Below are positions 52,120-61,130 of a DNA stretch of 64,000 bases, piece by piece. The notes beneath the pieces are model-generated. The model was not told where the DNA came from. It ran no database searches and saw only the letters and a list, made by a program, of their open reading frames with translations. Position 1 is the first letter of the stretch. Every line of letters begins with the position of its first letter. The DNA is from Vagococcus acidifermentans (GTDB lineage: Bacteria; Bacillota; Bacilli; Lactobacillales; Vagococcaceae), in NCBI RefSeq assembly GCF_003987655.1, contig NZ_NGKC01000003.1:171309-235308 (forward strand). Reading direction: 5' to 3'. Made by a program: the position numbers and the translations under genes.

Positions 52120-53301
52120 ATGAAGAAAGTGTTACTAAATGAAAAAAATATTAAGAAGTTTCAGCGCGGCTACCCGTTGATTCAAGAAATCGATTTGAAG
52201 AACCGGGCCGATTTAGAGCGAATCGGGGAGTGGCTGACGTTTTATTCGCAAGATAATCAGTACCTCGGAACAGGCTATCTTGGCAGACAAAATAAAGGTG
52301 TCGGCTGGATTATCACTCATGATCCCGACCGCAAAATCAATCAGTCTTTTTTTGCGCATCTTTTCCGTCAAGCGCTGGCCAAACGGCAACCTCTGTTTCA
52401 TTCGGAGGAAACGACAGCTTTTCGAGTATTTAACGGTGAAGGCGACGGCTTGGGCGGTGTGACCGTCGATATCTACAACGGCTTTGCAGTTTTGTCTTGG
52501 TACAATGACAGTATTTATTATCACCAAAAAGTGATTTTAGCTGCACTGCTGGCAGAGCTGCCTGAGATTAGCGGTGTTTATGAAAAAATCCGCTTTGCGT
52601 CTCCTGATTTGCCGGAATCCCAGCTGATTTGGGGCGAGCCGGCTCCGGAGCCGCTGATTATCAGGGAAAATGGCATCCATTTTGCGACTTACCTCAACGA
52701 CGGGCTGATGACCGGCATATTCCTCGACCAGCGAGATGTCCGCAACCTCTTGATTGACGGACTAGCAAGCGGACGTACCGTGTTGAATACATTCAGCTAT
52801 ACGGGGGCTTTTTCGGTTGCCGCCGCAATGGGCGGTGCCGCCGAAACGACCAGCGTCGATTTAGCCAAGCGCAGTTTGCCGAAAACGAGGGAACAGTTTT
52901 CAGTCAACGGCTTGGACCCGGATGACCACCGCATCATTGTCATGGACGTGTTCGAATTTTTCAACTATGCCGTGAGGAAGCAGTTGATGTATGATGTGGT
53001 TATTTTAGACCCGCCAAGCTTTTCCAGAAACCGGAAAAATACGTTTTCTGTGACAAAAAATTATAGTGAATTAACTGAGAATGCTGTAAAATTAATAACT
53101 AAAGACGGTGTCCTGATTGCATCGACGAATGCCGCCAACCTGCCGATGGAACGCTTCATGGTCATGGTGGAACAGGGGATCAGGAAGGCGCAGCGTTCCT
53201 ACAAACAAATCGGCCGCCACCGTCTGCCGTTCGATTTCGCATTGTCGAAAGATTTCAAGGAAGGGAATTATTTAAAAGTACTCGTGTATCGGGTGCAGTA
53301 A
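52120..53301 (+). CDS. Class I rRNA large-subunit methyltransferase (RlmI-like)
   Basis: A 393-residue SAM-dependent RNA methyltransferase of the COG1092 group. An N-terminal PUA-like domain (1-75), a linking domain and a Rossmann domain with FLDQRDVRNLL, NTFSYTGAFSVAAA (SAM loop) and catalytic-region LDPPSFSRN are visible. E. coli RlmI makes m5C1962 in 23S rRNA, but the exact position here is not known. ATG 52120 follows GTAGGTCA. Confidence 0.88.
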   Translation: MKKVLLNEKNIKKFQRGYPLIQEIDLKNRADLERIGEWLTFYSQDNQYLGTGYLGRQNKGVGWIITHDPDRKINQSFFAHLFRQALAKRQPLFHSEETTAFRVFNGEGDGLGGVTVDIYNGFAVLSWYNDSIYYHQKVILAALLAELPEISGVYEKIRFASPDLPESQLIWGEPAPEPLIIRENGIHFATYLNDGLMTGIFLDQRDVRNLLIDGLASGRTVLNTFSYTGAFSVAAAMGGAAETTSVDLAKRSLPKTREQFSVNGLDPDDHRIIVMDVFEFFNYAVRKQLMYDVVILDPPSFSRNRKNTFSVTKNYSELTENAVKLITKDGVLIASTNAANLPMERFMVMVEQGIRKAQRSYKQIGRHRLPFDFALSKDFKEGNYLKVLVYRVQ

Positions 53302-53328
53302 ATACAAAAAAGAATGTTGGTGGTTTAA

Positions 53329-54102
53329 TTGAGAATAAGAAATTTGACAATCGGGAAACATCAGCCAAAAATTTGCGTGCCTGTGATGGGGTATACATTT
53401 CAAGATTTGTTCGATGAAGCATTCAACCTGCTGAACGTGGATTTTGACATGATTGAGTGGCGCGCAGATTACTTTAAATACATTCATGATTTGGAACTTG
53501 TGCAAAAAGGCGCCTGGGTGCTGAGGCGCGTGCTGGGCGACAAACCAATTCTGTTTACTTTTCGAACTGCCAAAGAAGGCGGAGTGCGCCGCCTTCATCC
53601 GGATTATTATTTCAAACTGAATCAAACACTCGCACAATCAGGTTTAATCGATGCCGTTGATTTGGAATTTTTTCAGGAAGAGGGCCTGTTGAAAGAAACG
53701 ATTGAAACAGCCCATCTTCACGGCACCAAAGTCGTTCTGTCCAACCATGATTTTGAAAAAACACCGGCACAAGAGGACCTGCTGCAGCGTCTTACGGCAA
53801 TGGCCTCATTAGGCGGGGACATCGGCAAAATTGCTGTGATGCCGCATTCATCCAGTGATGTCCTGACGATACTGAATACAACGGATGCCTATTACCACAA
53901 AGGGATCTCCATGCCGATTGTTGCGATAGGCATGGGAGAGTACGGTAAGGTCACCAGAGTTTCCGGGGAGTTATTCGGCTCGGTGTTGACATTTGCCGCG
54001 GCAGGCGAGAGTTCAGCACCAGGGCAATTATCAGTGGATGTACTGCGCGAAACTATGAAAACATTATCGTGTGAACAAAATTGGAGTGAGTCATTTGGCT
54101 AA
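53329..54102 (+). CDS. aroD: 3-dehydroquinate dehydratase, type I
   Basis: A 257-residue shikimate-pathway enzyme. The Schiff-base lysine is Lys167 (GDIGKIAVMP) and the catalytic His140 is in LSNHDFEKTP; EWRADYF near residue 44 binds substrate. The start is TTG 53329 with a weak TGGTGG site. It overlaps the frame of the following gene by 8 bases from its TTG start. No other aro genes are adjacent. Confidence 0.94.
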   Translation: MRIRNLTIGKHQPKICVPVMGYTFQDLFDEAFNLLNVDFDMIEWRADYFKYIHDLELVQKGAWVLRRVLGDKPILFTFRTAKEGGVRRLHPDYYFKLNQTLAQSGLIDAVDLEFFQEEGLLKETIETAHLHGTKVVLSNHDFEKTPAQEDLLQRLTAMASLGGDIGKIAVMPHSSSDVLTILNTTDAYYHKGISMPIVAIGMGEYGKVTRVSGELFGSVLTFAAAGESSAPGQLSVDVLRETMKTLSCEQNWSESFG

Positions 54103-54589
54103 AAAGAAACCGCACAAAACCAATGCACTGCGCATCCTCGAGCAGAAGAAAATCCCCTTTGAGATATCTGAATATGAGTGGACGGAACACCACACAGGCG
54201 CATTTGAAACAGCCGACACATTGGGGATTTCACCCCGACTGATTTTTAAAACGCTGGTCGCCGTCGGGAATAAAACCGGGCCGTTAGTGGCAGTCATTCC
54301 GGGAAGCGACACACTCGATTTAAAGAAACTGGCAAAAATCAGCGGCAACAAAAAAGTTGACATGCTGCCGCAAAAAGAGCTTGAACCGCTCACAGGCTAT
54401 GTGCATGGCGGCTGTTCGCCGGTAGGGATGAAAAAACAGCTGGCCACCTTTTTTTCAGACAAAGCCCTGTCATTTGACAGCATATACGTTTCAGCCGGTA
54501 AGCGCGGCTTGCAAATGCGGGTTTCTCCGCAGCAACTGGCCCAAGCAGTCAATGGTACCTTTGCAGATGTTACTGTTGAAAAGACATAA
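54095..54589 (+). CDS. ybaK: Cys-tRNA(Pro)/Cys-tRNA(Cys) deacylase YbaK
   Basis: A 164-residue editing enzyme that clears mischarged Cys-tRNA(Pro). FKTLVA, VIPGSDTLDLKKLAK and GGCSPVGMKK are family motifs. I chose TTG 54095, with GGAGTGAG just upstream; a longer GTG-started frame from 54071 overlaps aroD more. It is probably cotranscribed with aroD. Confidence 0.88.
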   Translation: MAKKKPHKTNALRILEQKKIPFEISEYEWTEHHTGAFETADTLGISPRLIFKTLVAVGNKTGPLVAVIPGSDTLDLKKLAKISGNKKVDMLPQKELEPLTGYVHGGCSPVGMKKQLATFFSDKALSFDSIYVSAGKRGLQMRVSPQQLAQAVNGTFADVTVEKT

Positions 54590-54617
54590 AAAAACAGCCA
54601 GACAGGCTGTTTTTTTT
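54588..54617. terminator. Bidirectional terminator between ybaK and the flavoprotein gene
   Basis: AACAGCC and GGCTGTT with a 5-base loop, flanked by long A and T runs. Confidence 0.88.
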
Positions 54618-55887
54618 ATGTCCACTGCAAGTAACTGGCTGTTTCTGCGGCATGTTTTCCTGCGACAAAACCGGTCACAAAAGCTGCTGTGATGTTGTAC
54701 CCGCCCGTATAGCCGTTGATATCAAGCAATTCACCAGCAAAAAACAAGCCGTCAACTAATCGGCTTTCCATCGTTTTGGGAGTGACTTCCGGCAAGTCAA
54801 TGCCGCCTCCGGTCACAAAGGATTTTTCCAGCGGATATGTTTGATGAACCGGCAGGGGGAAATGTTTCACTAATTTAGCAAATGCCAACAATTTTTTTTC
54901 AGTCACCTGTTTAAAGGGCTCTTGCTGGCCGATGCCGGACACTTCAAGCAGAAACAACACGTATCGCTCAGGCAGAAACTGTTTCAACCCGTTTTTGACG
55001 GATTTATTGCCTTGACGAGTCTGTTCCATTTTTAATTGAGAGACAATCTCCGCCTCAGAGCTGTCCGGCATGGCATCTATTTCAACCAGTACTTCAGGCC
55101 GCCGGACGAGTTCTTGATTGACAAACATGCTGCACCTTAAAGCGGCAGGGCCAGAGAGTCCGAAGTGAGTGAACAGCACATCCATTCTGTGTGCCGCAAT
55201 GCTCTTGCCTTTTTCATCCAAAACAGACAGTGTGACATCCTGTAAGGAGAGTCCTTGTAACGTTTTGTCGCGTATGAAGCCGGCATTGGATTTGAGCGGC
55301 GATTCTGTTGCATAGAGGCGTGTCACATGGTGGCCGCATTCTTTGGCAAGTTTATAGCCGTCACCAGTGGAACCTGTATAGCCGTAAGTCAGCCCGCCGG
55401 TTGTGAGAATGACACAGCGCGCTGCCAGCTGTTCGCCGTCAGCCAGCTCAACACCAGCAATAGCACCGTCTGTCACGATTAGATGGGCAACCGGACGTTG
55501 GTACAATGTCCTGACCCCAAGCTCTTTCAAACGGTTTAAAAGGCAGGTAACAATCGTTTTAGAGCTGTCGCTTACGGGAAACATCCGGCCGTGGTCTTCT
55601 TCCTTCAGGGAGACGCCGTTTTCTTCGAAGAAAGCCATGATATCGTAATTATCGAATTGAGAAAAAGCACTGTAAAGAAACGTGCCGTTTCCCGGTATGT
55701 GTTCGATGATATGTGCAGACGGGCGGTTGTTCGTGACATTGCAGCGGCCGCCGCCTGTCAACGTCAACTTACGTCCCATTTTTTTGTTTTTTTCAATAAT
55801 GAGGGTCTTTGCACCAGACTGGGCAGCAGATATGGCTGCCATCATGCCGCTGGTTCCTCCCCCGACAACAATGACATCGTAAGTCAT
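54616..55887 (-). CDS. HI0933-like FAD-dependent oxidoreductase (BaiN/RdsA-type)
   Basis: A 423-residue flavoprotein. The dinucleotide motif VVGGGTSGMMAAISAA opens the protein, KKMGRKLTLTGGGRCNVTN is the characteristic family block, and the C-terminus FFAGELLDINGYTGGYNI completes FAD binding. Members are poorly characterised NAD(P)/FAD oxidoreductases, so a substrate is not proposed. It is a single gene, divergent from gdhA. Confidence 0.88.
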   Translation of the reverse strand: MTYDVIVVGGGTSGMMAAISAAQSGAKTLIIEKNKKMGRKLTLTGGGRCNVTNNRPSAHIIEHIPGNGTFLYSAFSQFDNYDIMAFFEENGVSLKEEDHGRMFPVSDSSKTIVTCLLNRLKELGVRTLYQRPVAHLIVTDGAIAGVELADGEQLAARCVILTTGGLTYGYTGSTGDGYKLAKECGHHVTRLYATESPLKSNAGFIRDKTLQGLSLQDVTLSVLDEKGKSIAAHRMDVLFTHFGLSGPAALRCSMFVNQELVRRPEVLVEIDAMPDSSEAEIVSQLKMEQTRQGNKSVKNGLKQFLPERYVLFLLEVSGIGQQEPFKQVTEKKLLAFAKLVKHFPLPVHQTYPLEKSFVTGGGIDLPEVTPKTMESRLVDGLFFAGELLDINGYTGGYNITAAFVTGFVAGKHAAETASYLQWT

Positions 55888-56012
55888 GTCATTCCTCCTC
55901 TATTCGATAAACTATCCTTAAAAAAAATGTTTAGAAAATTAGAAAAATTTGCTGTACACTTTCTGAAAGAATCTGTATACTATTAGCATCAAAAAATAAG
56001 GGTGTGGAAACA

Positions 56013-57362
56013 ATGGTAAATGTAGAACAATATTTGGCCGACTTGTTGACAAAAGTGGAGGCCAAAAATAAAGGGCAAGATGAGTACCTCCAAGCAGTCC
56101 AGGAATTCATTCCCTCAATTGCCCCTTTCCTTGAAAAGAACCCGGTCTACGTGGAAAAAAACCTGCTGGACATCCTGTTATTGCCTGAAAGGTTAATTCA
56201 ATTCAGAGTACCATGGATGGACGATGAAGGCAACTGGTGTGCCAACACAGGGTATAGGGTTCAATACAATTCTGCATTAGGACCATACAAAGGCGGATTG
56301 AGATTTCATCCGACCGTTAATCAAAGTATCATGAAGTTTCTGTCTTTTGAGCAAATTTTCAAAAACAGTTTGACCGGTCTTGCCATGGGTGGCGGCAAAG
56401 GCGGCAGTGATTTCGATCCAAAAGGAAAATCAGACGGCGAAATCATGAGATTTTGCCAAAGTTTCATGCTGGAGTTGCAAAAGCACATCGGCCCGGACGT
56501 TGATGTCCCGGCAGGGGATATCGGTGTGGGGGCACGGGAAATCGGCTATTTGTTTGGTGCCTACAAACGGTTGAACGGCTATGAATACGGCACGCTGACA
56601 GGCAAACCGCTTCCGCTGGGCGGAAGTTTGGCACGTACAGAAGCTACCGGTTACGGTTTGGTTTATTTCGTCAAACACCTGTTGGCAGACCAGAACGACA
56701 CGCTGACAGGAAAGAAAATCGTGGCTTCCGGCAGCGGCAACGTAGCCATCTATGCCATCGAAAAAGCTCATCAGCTCGGTGCAACAGTGTATGCCTGCTC
56801 GGATTCTTCAGGTTACGTCTTTGATTCAGAAGGAATTGACGTAGAATTATTGAAAGAAATAAAAGAAGTGAGGCGTGCGCGCTTGAGTGAATATGCCGTC
56901 GCCAGAGAAAGTGCTGTTTACCGAGAAAATGCCAGTGTCTGGCAGATGCCGTTCGCCTATGATATCGCACTGCCATGTGCCACTCAAAATGAAATCGACG
57001 TGGTACAGGGAGAAATGCTGGTTGAAAACGGCGTTTCGATTGTGGCGGAAGGTGCGAATATGCCGACGACGATGGCTTGCGTTCATTTATTAAATGAGCA
57101 TGGCATTGTGTACTGTCCCGGCAAAGCAGCAAACGCCGGCGGAGTAGCCGTATCAGGTTTGGAAATGGCACAAAATGCCCACCGCATCTCATGGTCATTT
57201 GAAAAAGTCGATCGTGAACTGGAGAAAATCATGAAAGATATTTATGAAAATTGCCGGGATACAGCGGAGACTTATTGTACGGCAGGGGACTTTTTGGCAG
57301 GCGCCAATATCGCTGGTTTTGAAAAAGTCGCGGATGCCATGATTCGTGAAGGTCTCGTGTAA
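56013..57362 (+). CDS. gdhA: NADP-specific glutamate dehydrogenase
   Basis: A 449-residue enzyme interconverting 2-oxoglutarate plus ammonium and glutamate. GPYKGGLRFHPTVN and GGGKGGSDFDPKGKS carry the substrate and catalytic lysines, and ASGSGNVAIYA is the NADP loop. ATG 56013 lies 8 bases after AAGGGTG; GTG 56004 is inside that site. It belongs to the hexameric 450-residue class. A strong terminator follows. Confidence 0.95.
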   Translation: MVNVEQYLADLLTKVEAKNKGQDEYLQAVQEFIPSIAPFLEKNPVYVEKNLLDILLLPERLIQFRVPWMDDEGNWCANTGYRVQYNSALGPYKGGLRFHPTVNQSIMKFLSFEQIFKNSLTGLAMGGGKGGSDFDPKGKSDGEIMRFCQSFMLELQKHIGPDVDVPAGDIGVGAREIGYLFGAYKRLNGYEYGTLTGKPLPLGGSLARTEATGYGLVYFVKHLLADQNDTLTGKKIVASGSGNVAIYAIEKAHQLGATVYACSDSSGYVFDSEGIDVELLKEIKEVRRARLSEYAVARESAVYRENASVWQMPFAYDIALPCATQNEIDVVQGEMLVENGVSIVAEGANMPTTMACVHLLNEHGIVYCPGKAANAGGVAVSGLEMAQNAHRISWSFEKVDRELEKIMKDIYENCRDTAETYCTAGDFLAGANIAGFEKVADAMIREGLV

Positions 57363-57385
57363 CGACTGAAACGCTGAAAAAAGAT

Positions 57386-57427
57386 GACGTTTGGAAGCAG
57401 TTAATCACTGCTTCCAAACGTTTTTTT
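57386..57427 (+). terminator. Terminator of gdhA
   Basis: A 14-bp perfect stem ACGTTTGGAAGCAG with CTGCTTCCAAACGT, then seven T residues. Confidence 0.93.
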
Positions 57428-57596
57428 CATGTCAATTATCTGACCAGTCTGCTCCAAAAGCAGGTTAGCTGATGAAAATGTCACATAAATAGATGATTTT
57501 CTTTTTTGTTTTCATTAAAACTTGAAAAAATACCGAAAAAAAAGTAAAGTATAGATGTGAACGATAATTCAAAGTAAGTCTTTTAGGAGGATGAAA

Positions 57597-58943
57597 ATGA
57601 GCCATATTAAGTTTGATTATTCTAAAGTGGATAAATTTATCGGCGAACATGAGCTGGGGTATATGCAAAATGAAGTCACAGCAGCCGACAAAGCATTACG
57701 CGAAGGAACTGGCGCAGGAAGTGATTATCTAGGGTGGATTGATTTACCTGTCAACTATGACAAAGAAGAATTTGCTCGTATCAAGCAGGCAGCTGCAAAA
57801 ATTCAAAAAGATTCTGACGTGCTGGTGGTCATCGGTATTGGCGGTTCTTACCTTGGTGCCAAAGCAGCCATTGATTTTCTGAACCATTCTTTTTACAATC
57901 TGCTCGATAAAGAAGAACGAAACGCACCGCAAGTCTTTTTTGCGGGCAACAGCATCAGCTCGACTTATTTGGCTGATTTGATTCATATCATCGGCGACCG
58001 TGATTTCTCGGTGAATGTGATCTCTAAATCAGGGACAACTACTGAGCCGGCGATTGCTTTCCGCATCTTCAAAGAATTACTGGTAAATAAATACGGACAG
58101 GAAGAAGCCAACAAACGCATTTACGCAACAACTGACAAAGCCAAAGGCGCTGTTAAGACAGAAGCTGATGCTGAAGGTTGGGAAACGTTTGTGATTCCTG
58201 ATGATGTCGGCGGACGTTTCTCTGTGTTGACTGCGGTTGGTCTTTTGCCGATTGCTGTGACAGGTGCTGACATTGATGAGCTGATGAGCGGTGCAGCTGC
58301 TGCGCGCGATGCGTACAGCCAGCCTGACTTGGCAACTAACGAAGCATATCAGTATGCCGCCTTGCGCAACATTTTGTACCGTAAAGGCAAAGTAACAGAA
58401 CTGCTGATTAACTATGAACCGGGCCTGCAATATTTCTCAGAGTGGTGGAAGCAATTATTCGGCGAATCAGAAGGAAAAGACCAGAAAGGCATTTATCCTT
58501 CCAGCGCCAACTTCTCCACGGACTTGCATTCATTGGGGCAGTATATTCAGGAAGGCCAACGCAATATTTTTGAAACAGTCATTAAAGTTGATAAAGCAAG
58601 ACACACACTGACGATTCCAAAAATGGCGCAAGACTTGGACGGCTTGGGTTATCTGGAAGAAAAAGAAATCGACTTTGTGAACACGAAAGCCTTCCAGGGC
58701 ACTTTGCTGGCACACACAGACGGCGATGTACCAAATTTTGTGATTACTATTCCGGAAATGAATGCCTACACATTAGGCTATCTGATGTACTTCTTCGAGA
58801 TTGCTGTCGGTATCTCCGGCTACTTGAATGCTGTCAATCCATTTGACCAGCCGGGCGTGGAAGCTTACAAGAAAAATATGTTTGCTCTATTAGGGAAACC
58901 AGGATTTGAAGAGTTGGCTGACGAGTTGAACAAACGTCTGTAA
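57597..58943 (+). CDS. pgi: Glucose-6-phosphate isomerase
   Basis: A 448-residue glycolytic isomerase. [14 protein letters not shown] binds the sugar phosphate, [15 protein letters not shown] and the catalytic Glu/His segments ([23 protein letters not shown]) follow. ATG 57597 is chosen because AGGAGG ends 6 bases before it; ATG 57591 touches that site. It is the last core gene before the mobile-element region. Confidence 0.95.
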   Translation: MSHIKFDYSKVDKFIGEHELGYMQNEVTAADKALREGTGAGSDYLGWIDLPVNYDKEEFARIKQAAAKIQKDSDVLVVIGIGGSYLGAKAAIDFLNHSFYNLLDKEERNAPQVFFAGNSISSTYLADLIHIIGDRDFSVNVISKSGTTTEPAIAFRIFKELLVNKYGQEEANKRIYATTDKAKGAVKTEADAEGWETFVIPDDVGGRFSVLTAVGLLPIAVTGADIDELMSGAAAARDAYSQPDLATNEAYQYAALRNILYRKGKVTELLINYEPGLQYFSEWWKQLFGESEGKDQKGIYPSSANFSTDLHSLGQYIQEGQRNIFETVIKVDKARHTLTIPKMAQDLDGLGYLEEKEIDFVNTKAFQGTLLAHTDGDVPNFVITIPEMNAYTLGYLMYFFEIAVGISGYLNAVNPFDQPGVEAYKKNMFALLGKPGFEELADELNKRL

Positions 58944-59030
58944 ATCAACGTTAATCCAGTGTTTGGCATATTCGTGGTACTACATATATGTTTGCTTAAA
59001 ACGAAATTTGGTACTACATTGTCTAAAATG

Positions 59031-59063
59031 AGGCATCTGAGATTTTTTCAGATGCCTTTTTCG
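59031..59063. terminator. Terminator hairpin after pgi
   Basis: AGGCATCTGA and TCAGATGCCT form a 10-bp stem with T residues after it. It also overlaps the end of a minus-strand ORF remnant, so it can serve both strands. Confidence 0.7.
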
Positions 59064-59110
59064 TTTAGATAGGTTTCGTATTTTGCCATTGCGCGTTTTT
59101 TGATTTCAGG
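59048..59110 (-). pseudogene. C-terminal remnant of an ORF cut by the IS1216-like element
   Basis: A minus-strand frame of 20 codons ending in TGA at 59048-59050 (KKRAMAKYETYLNEKGI) runs without a start directly into the left terminal repeat of the IS element at 59111. It is followed by a terminator, as a real gene end would be. The family is not recognised; a transposase tail is possible. Confidence 0.4.
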
Positions 59111-59736
59111 GGTTCTGTTGCAAAGTTTAGAAATGAGCAATACAGGTTTCATACTAGCTATATGTTAAGCAGGTATTCCTAATATCTTCATTTCTGTGCA
59201 TACTGAAAAACCGAAGAGTACCCTCTTTTCGCTTCTTCTTATATAATCCTCAAATGGCTTCCATGCGTTTAATCGTCGTTGAGGCTGTTCGTAAGCTTCG
59301 ATAGAATTTGTTTCGTCGCTTGATGGGACGGTGATCTTGTTCAATGAGGTTATTTCGGTATTTCACCGTGCGATGTTCTGTCCGCTGATAAAACCCGTGT
59401 TCCAGACTCCAGACATTTTTTGAAGGAACTGCCAATAGAAGGAGCTCTATCGGTAACTAAAACCCTTGGATCATCGAACTGTTTTACTAATCTCTTGAGA
59501 AAGGCGTAAGCTGCTTGTGTATCGCGCTTTTTACGCAACCATATATCCAAAGTGAGACCATCTGCATCGATCGCCCGATAAACTAAGATTGTACTGAAGA
59601 TAGTAGCCTACAGCAACAATAATGACATCTTTCATAAATTGCTTGCCTTTAAAGTGATCCATCTTCGTTCCTCCTAGTCCATATTAAACTAAGTTTACCT
59701 TAAAATGACTCTGATGGGAAACTTTGCAACAGAACC
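59111..59736 (-). mobile_element. Internally deleted IS1216-like element (IS6 family)
   Basis: The terminal inverted repeats are intact and identical: GGTTCTGTTGCAAAGTTT at 59111-59128 and its complement at 59719-59736. Intact IS1216 is about 808 bp, whereas this copy is 626 bp. The 8 bases flanking each end differ (ATTTCAGG on the left, ATCCAATG on the right), so no target duplication is present. That suggests recombination between copies or loss of flanking DNA after insertion. Confidence 0.88.
59165..59662 (-). pseudogene. IS6-family transposase, deleted and frameshifted
   Basis: From ATG 59662 (MDHFKGKQFMKDVI) the frame reads to YNLS and then, at about 59595, jumps to YRAIDADGLTLDIWLRKKRD in another frame; roughly 180 bases covering the first DDE Asp (WKMDETYIK region) are gone. 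Further damage includes a frameshift near 59420, a stop replacing Arg at about 59258 (MEAI then TGA) and a two-base loss near 59215. The ending reads ILGIPA when frames are restored. It cannot make an active transposase. Confidence 0.85.
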
Positions 59737-59950
59737 ATCCAATGTGTCAGCGGTCAGCACCTCGAGATTGGAAATGTGCTCAAACAGGAATGTCAAATAC
59801 TTTCCTGGATCAAACTGGTTTGCTTTGGCCATCCGAATGATGCTCAAGAAGATACCCGTTTGAATACTGCAGACGACTAGAGCCACCTAAGCGGAGTTTA
59901 GAGCCATCAAATGCGGAGAAAGGAGCCGGTGAGGGCATGACAATAAGCCT
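59737..59950 (-). mobile_element. IS66-family transposase fragment
   Basis: The minus strand encodes RMAKANQFDPGKYLTFLFEH and LEVLTADTLD, the C-terminal end of IS66-type transposases (usual form ETAKANGLNPYKYLEYLFE). It is cut at the right repeat of the IS1216-like element and is not an intact gene. Confidence 0.6.
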
Positions 59951-60045
59951 CCATTTTTCACCGCATCTGAGGGCTCACTTCTCTACACTAATAGCTCTTT
60001 TAGCATGGAACACTCAAAAGGTTTGTAATTTTCAGAATATTCACT

Positions 60046-60300
60046 CTATTTTTTATAGATATCTTCAATACTTATGTTATAAAGTTTGCAAATCTCAATA
60101 AGATTATTTCCATCTGGTATGTTTTTGCTGTTTTCCCATCTGGAAACAGTTTGTCGTGACACTTTTAGAAATTCAGCAATATCACATTGTGAATAATTAT
60201 GTTTTGTTCTCAATTTTTTTAAATTATCGCTAATCAATTTAATCAAGTCCTTCCGGGTGAATAGTAATGATGTAACATGATTGATGATTGTTTTTTTCAT
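60046..60300 (-). CDS. XRE family regulator next to the bacteriocin island
   Basis: Up to 84 residues with a Cro/C1 helix-turn-helix (NYSQCDIAEFLKVSRQTVSRW) and ending IEDIYKK. ATG 60300 has no ribosome site; TTG 60237 (site GGAAGGAC 9 bases upstream) would give a 63-residue protein with the standard size of this group. TATAAT on the minus strand (60319-60324) can drive it. It is divergent from the bacteriocin gene and is the natural candidate for its control. Confidence 0.75.
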   Translation of the reverse strand: MKKTIINHVTSLLFTRKDLIKLISDNLKKLRTKHNYSQCDIAEFLKVSRQTVSRWENSKNIPDGNNLIEICKLYNISIEDIYKK

Positions 60301-60485
60301 TGTAACAAAATAATATAAATTATATCAATAATTTTTTTTATACTACAGTTTTTTTTGCTACAGTACTATCTAATTTTGATAATCATTTTTCGTGTAATCA
60401 TGTAGCTAGAATAACTATACAATAAAATGATGCTAATTCATTTTAAATTAAGAATATGATTCATACATTTATAAGAAAGGAGAAA
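60301..60485. promoter_or_regulatory. A+T-rich divergent promoter region
   Basis: The region between the XRE gene and the bacteriocin unit holds TATAAT for the XRE gene (minus, 60319-60324) and a plus-strand TATACAAT/TAAAAT stretch at about 60416-60428. No strong palindrome that would be an XRE operator was identified. Confidence 0.35.
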
Positions 60486-60552
60486 ATGTTAAAAATAGTT
60501 GTTATAGTAAAGAGTCATAGATATTAAAAAAATGTATATTAGCAATATACAT
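60486..60552 (+). promoter_or_regulatory. Micro-ORF and perfect hairpin in the bacteriocin leader
   Basis: ATG 60486 follows AAAGGAG by 5 bases and encodes 13 residues (MLKIVVIVKSHRY) to TAA 60525. Five bases later comes a perfect 9-bp hairpin, arms ATGTATATT (60532-60540) and AATATACAT (60544-60552), directly before the ribosome site GAGG (60556-60559) of the precursor gene. Translation of the micro-ORF could influence this hairpin. Confidence 0.4.
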
Positions 60553-60566
60553 GATGAGGAAATAGG

Positions 60567-60891
60567 ATGAAAAAGAAAATTATTCTGTCGCTCGCTATAC
60601 TTAGTATGTTTACATCGACTGTTTTATGCAGCAACTTACAAAAGCTCTAATGGTAGATCTTGGGTAAGGAACACAGAAAATTGGCATCAGCTATCTTACT
60701 TTGGAGAAACTTACGCTCAAAAAGGAAACAGAATGGCACAAATTACTTACTATCGCAGTGGAAAATATATTGCAGGAGCCTATGCTTATGTAGATTCATG
60801 GCGTAATGTTACAAGTGATTATGACAGTGTCACAGTTTGGGATTCTTTAAATTCATGGGCTCCCAAAACAACATTTTATTATAGTTTATAA
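60567..60891 (+). pseudogene. Lactococcin 972-like bacteriocin precursor, frameshifted
   Basis: ATG 60567 (site GAGGAAATAGG) begins a signal peptide MKKKIILSLAILSMFTSTV and then falls out of frame, stopping at 60648. The +1 frame continues from GCA 60628 as AATYKSSNGRSWVRNTENWH to TAA 60889-60891. Removing one T from GTTTTATGCA (60621-60630) joins both as STVYA|ATYKSS, with an ideal signal peptidase site, giving 107 residues with about 86 in the mature part. The mature sequence is rich in Tyr, Trp, Ser and Asn, has no Cys, and ends TTFYYSL, like the FYYNFW end of lactococcin 972, a non-pheromone lipid II-binding bacteriocin. The downstream permease and ABC genes agree with this. The family call is by eye. 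Confidence 0.6.
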
Positions 60892-61130
60892 TAAAAAATA
60901 ATTATTATCATCATTAAATAATTTATGATGGTAAGTGGTTCATATTGTTGCCATTTGCTTAGTGTAAAGGTAAAGTGTAGGGATTGGCGAAGGTAAATGA
61001 ATAGATAAAAAACATCATAAAACCAATGCGTAACCATTCTTTTTGGGGAAGTTATGTAACTATAAATGCAAATCTCTGCACTTTTCTTTGAAAAATAAAA
61101 ACATTGAGTGATTTAAAAAAGAAGGACTAA
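60892..61130. other. Spacer between bacteriocin and transporter genes
   Basis: No gene seen. An imperfect inverted repeat TTATCATCAT/ATGATGGTAA (about 60907-60937) follows the precursor gene without a T run; it may be a weak terminator or processing site. The next gene has its own site GAAGGA at 61121-61126. Confidence 0.35.
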
